Source of the DNA: Lachnospiraceae bacterium UBA1201
GTDB taxonomy: Bacteria > Bacillota > Clostridia > Lachnospirales > Lachnospiraceae
DNA length: 10,264 bases
NCBI GenBank assembly: GCA_002309675.1
Contig: DBXX01000062.1
Span: forward strand, 1-10,264
Reading direction: 5' to 3'
In this document: one piece after another, positions 1-5,253 of the stretch
Numbering within the stretch: the stretch's first letter is position 1
How the letters are laid out: every line of letters begins with the position of its first letter
Translations under genes and position numbers: made by a program
The notes under the pieces: generated by a model
The model's database searches: none
Told to the model about the DNA's origin: nothing
What the model saw: the letters and a program-made list of their open reading frames with translations, nothing else

Positions 1-102
1 GCCCAGTGCAGCATTGCCCCGACATGCGTGATCTACGAGGGTCGGGACGCGGAAGGTAAGGACATCTATACCGACGAGATCCGCCGGTATTTTGAGGAAT
101 AG
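1..102 (+). CDS. C-terminal end of a probable tRNA1(Val) adenine-N6 methyltransferase (TrmN6/YabB-like), 5' truncated
   Basis: Frame 1 is open from the first base to a TAG at 100-102 and encodes 33 residues. The tail contains VIYEG, then DIYTDEIRRYF. This resembles the C-terminus of Firmicutes TrmN6/YabB-type methyltransferases, which end in an (I/V)Y...YT(D/E)EI...Y pattern. In Bacillus and many Clostridia this gene lies just upstream of rsmI, and here rsmI follows after 3 bases, so translation is probably coupled. The SAM-binding domain is outside the window, so the assignment rests on a short tail plus gene order. Confidence 0.6.
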   Translation, partial: AQCSIAPTCVIYEGRDAEGKDIYTDEIRRYFEE

Positions 103-105
103 AGT

Positions 106-960
106 ATGAGCGGTACACTTTATGTATGCGCGACCCCGATCGGTAATCTGGAAGATATCACCTACCGGGTGGTGCGGACGCTGCGGGAGGTCGACCTGAT
201 CGCGGCCGAGGACACGCGCAACAGTATCAAACTGTTGAATTATTTCGACATCAAGACGCCGATGACGAGTTACCATGAGTACAACCGTTTCGACAAGGCG
301 AAGTATCTGGTCGGCGAGCTGCTGGCCGGGAAGAATATAGCCCTGATCACGGACGCCGGAACGCCCGGCATCTCCGATCCGGGCGAGGTACTGGTCGCCA
401 TGTGCGTGGATGCGGGGGTCACGGTAACGGCGCTTCCCGGGGCCATGGCGGGCATCAACGCCCTGATCATGTCCGGCCTGCCTACGCGGCGGTTTTGTTT
501 CGAAGCCTTTCTCACGAATGAGAAGAAGGAGCGCACCCAGGTGCTGTCGGAACTGGCACATGAGCATCGCACGATCGTGATGTACGAAGCGCCGCACCGG
601 CTGACGAAAACGCTGGAGGCGCTGGAGGAACTCTTTGGGGCGGATCGGCGCATCGCGGTGTGCCGGGAGCTGACGAAGAAGCACGAAGAGGCCGTCCGGG
701 GGACATTGGCCCAGGTGCGAGAGCATTTTGAACAGACCGAGCCGAAGGGGGAATTCGTGCTCGTGATCGAAGGCGCATCCTACGAAAAGGAGCGCGACGA
801 GAAGGAAAAAGAGTGGGCCGAGATGGACCTTTCGGCGCACATGGACCTGTATCTGGAGCGGGGAATGGACCGCAAGGAGGCCATGAAGCAGGTCGCGGCG
901 GACCGCGGGATGAGCAAGCGGGACGTTTATAAGGAATTACTGGAGGAGAGCGGAGAATGA
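106..960 (+). CDS. rsmI: 16S rRNA (cytidine1402-2'-O)-methyltransferase RsmI
   Basis: The 284-residue protein has the usual RsmI length and the tetrapyrrole-methylase fold signatures in order: TPIGNLED at residues 10-17, AEDTR at 34-38, TDAGTPGISDPG at 82-93, LPG at 110-112 and SGLPT at 123-127. RsmI uses SAM to methylate the 2'-hydroxyl of C1402 in the decoding centre of 16S rRNA. The C-terminal third is rich in Lys and Glu and ends with a short helical region, as in other Firmicutes homologues. The ATG at 106 lies 3 bases after the upstream stop with only a weak Shine-Dalgarno, consistent with coupling. The stop overlaps the next start (ATGA at 957-960). Codon use is GC-rich, like the rest of the left half. 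Confidence 0.96.
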   Translation: MSGTLYVCATPIGNLEDITYRVVRTLREVDLIAAEDTRNSIKLLNYFDIKTPMTSYHEYNRFDKAKYLVGELLAGKNIALITDAGTPGISDPGEVLVAMCVDAGVTVTALPGAMAGINALIMSGLPTRRFCFEAFLTNEKKERTQVLSELAHEHRTIVMYEAPHRLTKTLEALEELFGADRRIAVCRELTKKHEEAVRGTLAQVREHFEQTEPKGEFVLVIEGASYEKERDEKEKEWAEMDLSAHMDLYLERGMDRKEAMKQVAADRGMSKRDVYKELLEESGE

Positions 961-1550
961 GAGATGCCCAGAAGATGAAAGATGAGGATATCCGCCCGAT
1001 CCTGTTCGACTATTTGGACGAGCAGGGCGTTCGCGGACGGTTTTTTGAAGAGTTTGTTCTGGGGCGCCGGACGCGGGCCGACGCGCTTTTGGTGCGCGAG
1101 GACCTGATCGGTTTTGAGATCAAAAGCGACCGCGACACGCTGGCGCGGCTGAAGCGCCAAATCAAAGGCTACCACCAGTTCTGCGACCGCAGTTACATCG
1201 TGGTCGGCGCAAAATATTTAGAGAAAGTACAGGAGGAAGTCCCGGAGAACTGGGGCGTGATCCTGATCAAAAAGGGCGAGAACGAGGAGGATAAACCCTC
1301 CCTCGAGATCCTGCGTGAGGCCGTTCCCGGCCCCCGCGAACATTTGCGCTCGCAATTACACTTATTGTGGAGATCCGAGCTGATCGAGATCATTCACCGC
1401 CATAATCTGGGTGCCGTGTCCGGTAAGAATAAGCAGCGCCTCCGTGAGATGATCTATCATGGCCTGGCGCGCGACACCGTGCGCGCGGAGCTGTGCGAAG
1501 CACTGATTCAGAGAGACTACTCCCTCTACGAAGGTGAAGACGAAGAATAG
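957..1550 (+). CDS. sce7726 family protein, PD-(D/E)XK nuclease-like
   Basis: This 197-residue protein starts at the ATG overlapping the rsmI stop, with GGAGGAG at 942-948 about 8 bases upstream. A second ATG at 975 (MKDEDIRP) is possible but less well placed. Residues 40-60 read RAD...GFEIKSDRDTL, giving Asp42, Glu54 and Lys56 in a D-x(n)-ExK arrangement, followed by a QIKGYH helix and a YIVVGAKY strand. This is the pattern of the sce7726 family, which is related to PD-(D/E)XK nucleases. The C-terminal 80 residues are helical and charged. A nucleic-acid substrate is inferred from the fold; none is known from the sequence. It is probably co-transcribed with rsmI, and the hairpin at 1557 follows its stop closely. 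Confidence 0.75.
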   Translation: MRDAQKMKDEDIRPILFDYLDEQGVRGRFFEEFVLGRRTRADALLVREDLIGFEIKSDRDTLARLKRQIKGYHQFCDRSYIVVGAKYLEKVQEEVPENWGVILIKKGENEEDKPSLEILREAVPGPREHLRSQLHLLWRSELIEIIHRHNLGAVSGKNKQRLREMIYHGLARDTVRAELCEALIQRDYSLYEGEDEE

Positions 1551-1556
1551 AAGAGC

Positions 1557-1606
1557 AATGTGTCAGTGGGAAAGGTGACAAAAAGAACCGTCCCCATTGA
1601 CACATT
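1557..1606 (-). repeat. REP-like imperfect palindrome, copy 1
   Basis: The outer arms AATGTGTCAgTGGG (1557-1570) and CCCCATTGACACATT (1592-1606) pair with one mismatch. Read on the minus strand, the interior contains GGGGACGGTTCTTTTTGTCACC. A second copy with the same TGTCA...GGGGACGGTTC...TGACACAT architecture lies at 3249-3282 in the opposite orientation. The GGGGACGGTTC core resembles short extragenic palindromes that I recall as dispersed in some Firmicutes and linked to IS200-like (REP-associated) transposases. That recollection was not checked here. Confidence 0.6.
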
Positions 1607-1611
1607 TTTTT
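1557..1611 (+). terminator. Possible Rho-independent terminator of the rsmI operon
   Basis: The palindrome at 1557-1606 is followed directly by a run of seven T (1605-1611), overlapping its last two bases, and sits 6 bases after the sce7726 stop. The loop is long, so it would be an atypical terminator. Its position at the end of the operon supports the role. Confidence 0.5.
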
Positions 1612-1623
1612 AAAAAAGGGTCC

Positions 1624-1650
1624 TAACCATTTTCCGGGAAGCGCAACTAT
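1624..1650 (+). promoter_or_regulatory. Candidate ECF-type promoter of the sigma factor gene
   Basis: TAACC at 1624-1628 and ACTAT at 1646-1650 are separated by 17 bases, about 40 bases before the sigma gene start. No sigma-A -35 element is present at the right distance. An AACC-type -35 box is common for ECF sigma factors, and many ECF genes are autoregulated, so self-activation is a reasonable inference. The -10 assignment is a guess. Confidence 0.3.
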
Positions 1651-1688
1651 ATAGGTGAAAGCTTTCAAAGATGCAGAGAGGTAACACG

Positions 1689-3233
1689 ATGACGAAAGAA
1701 CAGATGGAACAGATCGTTTCGGAAAATATGAAGAAGATCTATCTGTACTGTGTGCGCAGATTGGGAAATGCGTCGGACGCGGAGGATGTGGCGTCGGATA
1801 TCATGCTGGAACTGCTGCGTTCGTACTCCGAAGTGAGGGACGACGCTGCGGTGCATAGTTACATGTGGTCCGTGGCCGGAAACCTGTGTAAAAGCTTCTG
1901 GCGTAAGGCCGGGAAAACGGCAACGATGGAGATCCCCGAAGACTATGCGGGAACCTATATGATCACACCCGAGGAGCAGCTGATCCACGAAGAGGAATTG
2001 CTTACGCTTCGGCGGGAGCTCTCCCTGCTCAGCGAAAAGTACCGCAAGGTCATGATCGCGCACTACATTCAACAGAAAACCTGCGAAGAGATCGCGGGCG
2101 AGATGGGATTGACCGTGACGAATGTAAAGCAGTATCTGTTCGAAGGACGGAAAAAAGTCCGGAAAGGAATGGACATGCAAAGAGAATATGGAGTATATAG
2201 TTACGCACCGGAGAAGTTCACAATGGATTTCTGGGGCGATTCGGGAGAGGGTTACTGGTCGTTGTTCGACCGCAAACTGCCGGGAAGCATCATGCTTTCG
2301 GTCTATGACGCACCGAAGACGCTGGAGGAACTCAGCATGGAGGTCGGTGTTTCGATGCCGTACCTCGAGGAGGAGGTGGCCCGCCTTTTGGAGTATGAGC
2401 TCCTGGTGAAGCAGGGCAATAAGTACCGCAGCGGTATCGTGATCTACGACAATGCTTTTTTAGACGCCGTAAAGCGTGCGGCCCGCGAAGCATTGACCGA
2501 GAATATCGAAGCGATCCGAGCCATGGTGAAACGGGGAACCGAGCTACTGAAAGAGACGGACTTCACTTGTTATAAGGACGACGAAAACGTCCGCGGCTGG
2601 TTCGTCCTGATGTTGATCCTGTGGGAGGCAGTGCAACAGTCGGAAAGCAAACTGAAGACGCCGCTGACATTTCCCCTTCTGACCAATGGTTCCAGGGGCT
2701 ACGTGATGGGCCAGCGCGGCGAGCATGAGAGAGAGGTCTCCGGCTTTTACGGGATGTATACCCTGAACCACGGCTACCTGCGGTCTTTGAATTTCAACCG
2801 CCTGACGGACCGGGTGGTGAACCCTTTTGAGATGGGCGTTCGCGATGTGCTTCTCGCCTGTGAAGAGCGCCGCGGCGAGACGTCGGAATGGGAGAACCTG
2901 TCCGACATGATCGAGAAGAAGATCGTCCACATTGAGGACGGAAAGATCTGCCCGAACTACTGCGAGATATCCGAAACCTGCTACAAGGAGATCATGGATA
3001 AAATGGCCGGCGAGATCGACTTTATGGCAGATCTGTCGGCACGACTTCGCGAGCATGCGGCAAAGACCCTGGCAGCATCGACCCCGAAGGATATTTTGCA
3101 TGCGGAGGAGATCGGCAGCATCCTCTCCATGTGGAAAATTTTGGAGAACATGGTTCCGATCGCCCTTGAGAGCGGACTGCTCACAAAGGGAACCGAGGAG
3201 CAAAACCTCACCGTCTTTTATATTCATTGGTAA
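1689..3233 (+). CDS. ECF-like sigma-70 family factor with large C-terminal extension
   Basis: The ATG at 1689 is chosen because AGAGAGG lies 6 bases upstream; the ATG at 1671 would add six residues without a ribosome binding site. The product is 514 residues. Residues 12-75 look like sigma region 2 (YCVRRLGNASDAEDVASDIM, then HSYMWSVAGNLCKSFWRK). Residues 105-158 look like region 4 (LSLLSEKYRKVMIAHYI, then TCEEIAGEMGLTVTNVKQYL). ECF factors are usually near 200 residues, so about 350 residues are extra. Residues 200-250 resemble a winged helix (TLEELSMEVGVSMPYLEEEV, then ELLVKQGNKYRSG). The rest is mainly helical with a CPNYC pair at 421-425 and no evident membrane segment. No anti-sigma gene is adjacent, so the extension may sense a signal itself; that is inference. 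The gene lies between two inverted REP-like repeats. Confidence 0.85.
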   Translation: MTKEQMEQIVSENMKKIYLYCVRRLGNASDAEDVASDIMLELLRSYSEVRDDAAVHSYMWSVAGNLCKSFWRKAGKTATMEIPEDYAGTYMITPEEQLIHEEELLTLRRELSLLSEKYRKVMIAHYIQQKTCEEIAGEMGLTVTNVKQYLFEGRKKVRKGMDMQREYGVYSYAPEKFTMDFWGDSGEGYWSLFDRKLPGSIMLSVYDAPKTLEELSMEVGVSMPYLEEEVARLLEYELLVKQGNKYRSGIVIYDNAFLDAVKRAAREALTENIEAIRAMVKRGTELLKETDFTCYKDDENVRGWFVLMLILWEAVQQSESKLKTPLTFPLLTNGSRGYVMGQRGEHEREVSGFYGMYTLNHGYLRSLNFNRLTDRVVNPFEMGVRDVLLACEERRGETSEWENLSDMIEKKIVHIEDGKICPNYCEISETCYKEIMDKMAGEIDFMADLSARLREHAAKTLAASTPKDILHAEEIGSILSMWKILENMVPIALESGLLTKGTEEQNLTVFYIHW

Positions 3234-3248
3234 AGAACCGGAATTTGT

Positions 3249-3282
3249 ACGTGTCAGGGGGGACGGTTCCATTGACACATGT
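3249..3282 (+). repeat. REP-like palindrome, copy 2
   Basis: GTGTCA at 3251-3256 pairs with TGACAC at 3273-3278, enclosing GGGGGGACGGTTCC. The GGGGACGGTTC-type core and flanking TGACACAT match copy 1 (1557-1606) read on the opposite strand. A further GAACCG at 3235-3240 can pair with CGGTTC at 3264-3269, suggesting a degenerate longer element. No T-run follows, so it is not a clear terminator for the sigma gene. Confidence 0.55.
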
Positions 3283-3298
3283 TGACGTAAAGCAAGAC

Positions 3299-3327
3299 TT
3301 GACAAACGGACCGAATCGTGACATAAT
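3299..3327 (+). promoter_or_regulatory. Sigma-A promoter of tRNA-Ala
   Basis: TTGACA at 3299-3304 and CATAAT at 3322-3327 are separated by exactly 17 bases, ending 10 bases before the mature tRNA. The element lies inside a perfect 9-base inverted repeat, TGACAAACG (3300-3308) and CGTTTGTCA (3329-3337). Confidence 0.85.
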
Positions 3328-3337
3328 TCGTTTGTCA

Positions 3338-3410
3338 GGGCCCGTAGCTCAGTTGGGAGAGCGCTGCGTTCGCAACGCAGAGGTCATGGGTTCGAATCCC
3401 ACCGGGTCCA
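3338..3410 (+). tRNA. tRNA-Ala, anticodon CGC
   Basis: The 73-base cloverleaf folds completely. The acceptor stem is GGGCCCG/CGGGTCC, including the G3-U70 wobble pair that is the alanine identity element. The D arm starts at 3347, the anticodon stem is CTGCG/CGCAG with loop TTCGCAA (anticodon CGC at 3371-3373), and the T arm is at 3386-3402 with loop TTCGAAT. The outermost T-stem pair is A-C, a minor irregularity. The discriminator base is A, and the next bases are CCG, so CCA is not encoded. It reads GCG codons, which are frequent in the GC-rich genes of this window. Confidence 0.96.
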
Positions 3411-3414
3411 CCGC

Positions 3415-3452
3415 GTCGTCACGGGCTTCATATCGCTCGTGGCGACTTTTTT
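3415..3452 (+). terminator. Rho-independent terminator of tRNA-Ala
   Basis: GTCGTCACG at 3415-3423 pairs with CGTGGCGAC at 3438-3446 (one G-T wobble), extended by two further pairs inward, and is followed by six T (3447-3452). It begins 4 bases after the tRNA, so the tRNA is a single-gene transcript. Confidence 0.85.
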
Positions 3453-3558
3453 ATGCTTCGCAATAAAAGCGCTCCTCGTTCATTCCGTCGTTCCTCCTTT
3501 CCGCAAAAGGGCACGCTCGGCTCGTATTCATCGTAAGAAAACCGTAAGGAAAAATATC

Positions 3559-3597
3559 TTGACGCAATAGTTTCGGAATGATATCATAGTGATATCA
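3559..3597 (+). promoter_or_regulatory. Promoter of the SPFH gene with a duplicated palindromic octamer
   Basis: TTGACG at 3559-3564 and TATCAT at 3582-3587 are 17 bases apart. The self-complementary octamer TGATATCA occurs twice, at 3579-3586 and 3590-3597. The copies are 11 bases apart, about one helical turn, and cover the -10 box and the likely start site. That placement suits a repressor site, but no regulator is identified. Confidence 0.7.
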
Positions 3598-3598
3598 A

Positions 3599-3619
3599 CC
3601 GAGAGCTAAGGTCTTTCGG
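3599..3619 (+). other. 5' leader hairpin of the SPFH transcript
   Basis: CCGAGAG at 3599-3605 pairs with CTTTCGG at 3613-3619 around a 7-base loop. It lies at the predicted 5' end of the mRNA, where a stem could protect the transcript. There is no T-run. The region 3453-3558 upstream holds no gene that I can support. Confidence 0.35.
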
Positions 3620-3668
3620 GGGAAATGAAACAGTATCGAAGTAGGAGTTCGAGAAAAGAGGTAAGGAT

Positions 3669-4679
3669 ATGAAAGAGAAGATCATCGGTAAGAAGGGAAG
3701 CGGAGCGATCATGCTCCTGTTGTATTTTGCATTGACAGTCCTTTCGGTAATGGCATTGATTTGGGCACTGCCGGAAAATGAGGACGGAGTTTTTAACAGC
3801 ATTCCCGTATTCATTCTCTCTGTTTTGTGGTTGTCGATCGGCTGGGTCGTTCTGCTGGGCCTGAAGATCATCAAGCCTTCGGAGGCATTGGTCCTGACGC
3901 TGTTCGGCCGCTATGTCGGAACGCTGAAGAATGACGGTTTCTACTGGGTAAACCCGTTCTGCGTGGGCGTTAACCCTGCAGCAGCAACGAAGCTGAATCA
4001 GAGCCGCGACGTGGCTCCGGCATCGAGCCAGGTATTGAGCGCAGCGACCGCGCAGGCTCTGATGAGCAAAAAGATGTCCCTGAAGATCATGACACTGAAC
4101 AACAACGTGCAGAAGATCAACGATTGCCTCGGTAATCCGGTGGAGATCGGTATCGCGGTAACCTGGAGAGTAGTTGACACCGCAAAGGCGGCATTCAACG
4201 TTGATAACTACAAAGAGTATCTGTCTCTGCAGTGTGACGCGGCTCTGCGTAACATTGTCCGCATCTATCCGTACGATGTAGCGGCCAATGTTGACACCAC
4301 CGGCGACGGTATCGCAGACGAGGGTAGCCTGCGTGGTTCGAGCGAGCTGGTAGCGCGCCAGATCCGTGACGAGATCGCGGCAAAGGTAGTCGATGCAGGT
4401 ATCGAGATCATGGAGTCTCGTATCACCTACCTTGCGTACGCTCCCGAGATCGCAGCAGTTATGCTGCAGCGTCAGCAGGCATCGGCGATCATTGATGCAA
4501 GAAAGATGATCGTTGACGGTGCAGTCGGTATGGTTGAGATGGCATTGGAGCGTCTGAGCCAGAACCAGACAGTAGTCCTGGATGAGGAACGTAAGGCGGC
4601 AATGGTTTCGAATCTGTTGGTAGTCCTTTGCGGCAATCATGATGCGCAGCCCGTCGTTAATTCGGGCACACTGTACTAG
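3669..4679 (+). CDS. SPFH (band 7) domain membrane protein
   Basis: The 336-residue protein has two membrane segments (about residues 12-33 and 45-66). The start of an SPFH domain follows, with the characteristic IIKPSEALVLTLFGRYVGTL and a DGFYWVNPF turn at 67-97. Strands follow up to about residue 200, then a long charged helix (222-315). SPFH proteins oligomerise at membranes as scaffolds; the client here is unknown. AAAGAGG at 3655-3661 precedes the ATG by 7 bases. Residues 209-217 read DTTGDGIAD, an acidic loop resembling calcium-binding loops, inside the domain. The stop overlaps the GTG start of the ribbon-helix-helix gene by one base, so the two are almost certainly co-expressed. Confidence 0.9.
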   Translation: MKEKIIGKKGSGAIMLLLYFALTVLSVMALIWALPENEDGVFNSIPVFILSVLWLSIGWVVLLGLKIIKPSEALVLTLFGRYVGTLKNDGFYWVNPFCVGVNPAAATKLNQSRDVAPASSQVLSAATAQALMSKKMSLKIMTLNNNVQKINDCLGNPVEIGIAVTWRVVDTAKAAFNVDNYKEYLSLQCDAALRNIVRIYPYDVAANVDTTGDGIADEGSLRGSSELVARQIRDEIAAKVVDAGIEIMESRITYLAYAPEIAAVMLQRQQASAIIDARKMIVDGAVGMVEMALERLSQNQTVVLDEERKAAMVSNLLVVLCGNHDAQPVVNSGTLY

Positions 4680-4885
4680 TGAACGAAGATAAGAAAAAAC
4701 AAATTCCGCTCAGACTTTCGCCCAAGCTGTACGAGGATCTCGCAGCTTGGGCAGAGTCCGATTTCCGTTCCGTCAACGGACAGATCGAATATTTGCTCAC
4801 GGAATGCGTAAAAGAACATAAGAAAAGCGGCAGATATGTGCCGAAGTTTAAAGAAAATGATGAAAACGAGTCCCCGGAGGGTTAA
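4679..4885 (+). CDS. Small ribbon-helix-helix (Arc-like) protein
   Basis: This 68-residue protein starts at a GTG sharing one base with the SPFH stop (TAGTG). It has no Shine-Dalgarno of its own, so translation is probably coupled. Residues 7-13 (KQIPLRL) form the expected beta ribbon, and residues 14-28 and 31-46 form two helices (SPKLYEDLAAWAESD, VNGQIEYLLTECVKEH), as in Arc/MetJ repressors. The tail is hydrophilic. It may bind DNA as a dimer, with the octamer sites at 3579-3597 as a possible target, or it may act as a partner of the SPFH protein. Neither is shown by the sequence. Confidence 0.8.
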   Translation: MNEDKKKQIPLRLSPKLYEDLAAWAESDFRSVNGQIEYLLTECVKEHKKSGRYVPKFKENDENESPEG

Positions 4886-5033
4886 CACCCCCTGGGGGCC
4901 GTTTGAACTGGGCGAGTCTGAAAAAACGGCACCGCTCACCGCCGGCGTGATCGGAAAGCATGCCGTATACTTCGAATTTGTATCGGAGGAAGAGGGCGCG
5001 ATCGCAGCGTTTGACCGGTTTACAATTGATTGA
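4886..5033 (+). pseudogene. Probable remnant of a carbohydrate-binding (CBM6-like) C-terminus
   Basis: In the frame ending at the TGA at 5031-5033, the residues from NTPWGPFELGESEK to IGKHAVYFEFVSEEEG and FDRFTID resemble the last strands of CBM6-type modules at the end of secreted glycoside hydrolases. Those modules typically end in GKH-(A/D)-(L/V)YF-x-F...F-x-F. No start codon or upstream domain remains, because the frame runs back into the ribbon-helix-helix gene. A second coding-like scrap, LIEDENLISLIEE, ends at a TAA at 5065-5067 in another frame. I read both as debris of lost genes. The family match is from memory of the motif and is tentative. Confidence 0.4.
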
Positions 5034-5111
5034 AGATGAAAACCTGATTTCGCTGATTGAAGAATAAGGATCAGGAGGATCCGTGAAAGCAGGGGGCAGA
5101 GAATTTAGTGC

Positions 5112-5140
5112 TTGACAGGAAGAATAGTAAGAAGTATAAT
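5112..5140 (+). promoter_or_regulatory. Perfect consensus sigma-A promoter of the flavodoxin-xylA unit
   Basis: TTGACA at 5112-5117 and TATAAT at 5135-5140 are separated by exactly 17 bases. Transcription should start near 5147, inside the first palindromic operator. A promoter this strong is expected to need tight repression. Confidence 0.93.
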
Positions 5141-5146
5141 AGGGTC

Positions 5147-5164
5147 GGTTAGCATATGCTAACC
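5147..5164 (+). promoter_or_regulatory. Operator palindrome O1
   Basis: GGTTAGCATATGCTAACC is a perfect 18-base palindrome starting 7 bases after the -10 box, over the transcription start. It is the classic place for a steric repressor. The GTTAG/CTAAC arms fit MarR-type sites and also recall the GGTTAG/CTAACC half-sites of DtxR/IdeR boxes, though with a wider centre. The regulator is not in the window. Confidence 0.85.
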
Positions 5165-5176
5165 GCTGCAGAAATA

Positions 5177-5201
5177 ATACCGCCACCACTCGTGGCGGTA
5201 T
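5177..5201 (+). other. Stable 5' leader hairpin between the two operators
   Basis: ATACCGCCAC at 5177-5186 pairs perfectly with GTGGCGGTAT at 5192-5201 around a 5-base loop. No T-run follows, so it is not an intrinsic terminator. It could stabilise the mRNA or affect translation. Confidence 0.7.
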
Positions 5202-5215
5202 ATAAATGGACACAA

Positions 5216-5231
5216 GTTAGCATATGCTAAC
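5216..5231 (+). promoter_or_regulatory. Operator palindrome O2
   Basis: GTTAGCATATGCTAAC is a perfect 16-base palindrome identical to the core of O1. The centres are 68 bases apart, and O2 ends just before the flavodoxin Shine-Dalgarno. Two sites of this spacing allow cooperative binding or looping. In the RNA, each site is also a short self-complementary stem. Confidence 0.85.
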
Positions 5232-5253
5232 CAGTATACAGGAGGAACTGTTT

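Noticed and set aside
2544..3305. Minus-strand open frame of 253 codons opposite the sigma gene
   Set aside because: It is a shadow of the sigma factor gene and runs through the REP-like repeat; it shows no family signature.
3338..3410. tRNA-Ala as an integration attachment site for the accessory region
   Set aside because: The A+T-rich genes start nearly 5 kb away, no second copy of the tRNA 3' end was seen in the window, and normal chromosomal genes lie between.
3227..3466. Plus-strand frame of 79 codons through the tRNA
   Set aside because: It is translated from the promoter, tRNA and terminator, a common artefact around tRNA genes.
3606..4640. Long minus-strand open frame of 344 codons opposite the SPFH gene
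   Set aside because: It mirrors a well-supported SPFH gene, has no recognisable domains, and is rich in His, Cys, Arg and Gln as expected for an antisense shadow.
5082..5114. GTG-started ten-codon frame after an AGGAGG at 5075
   Set aside because: It runs into the consensus -35 box of the flavodoxin promoter, has no family features and is more likely leftover sequence from decayed genes.
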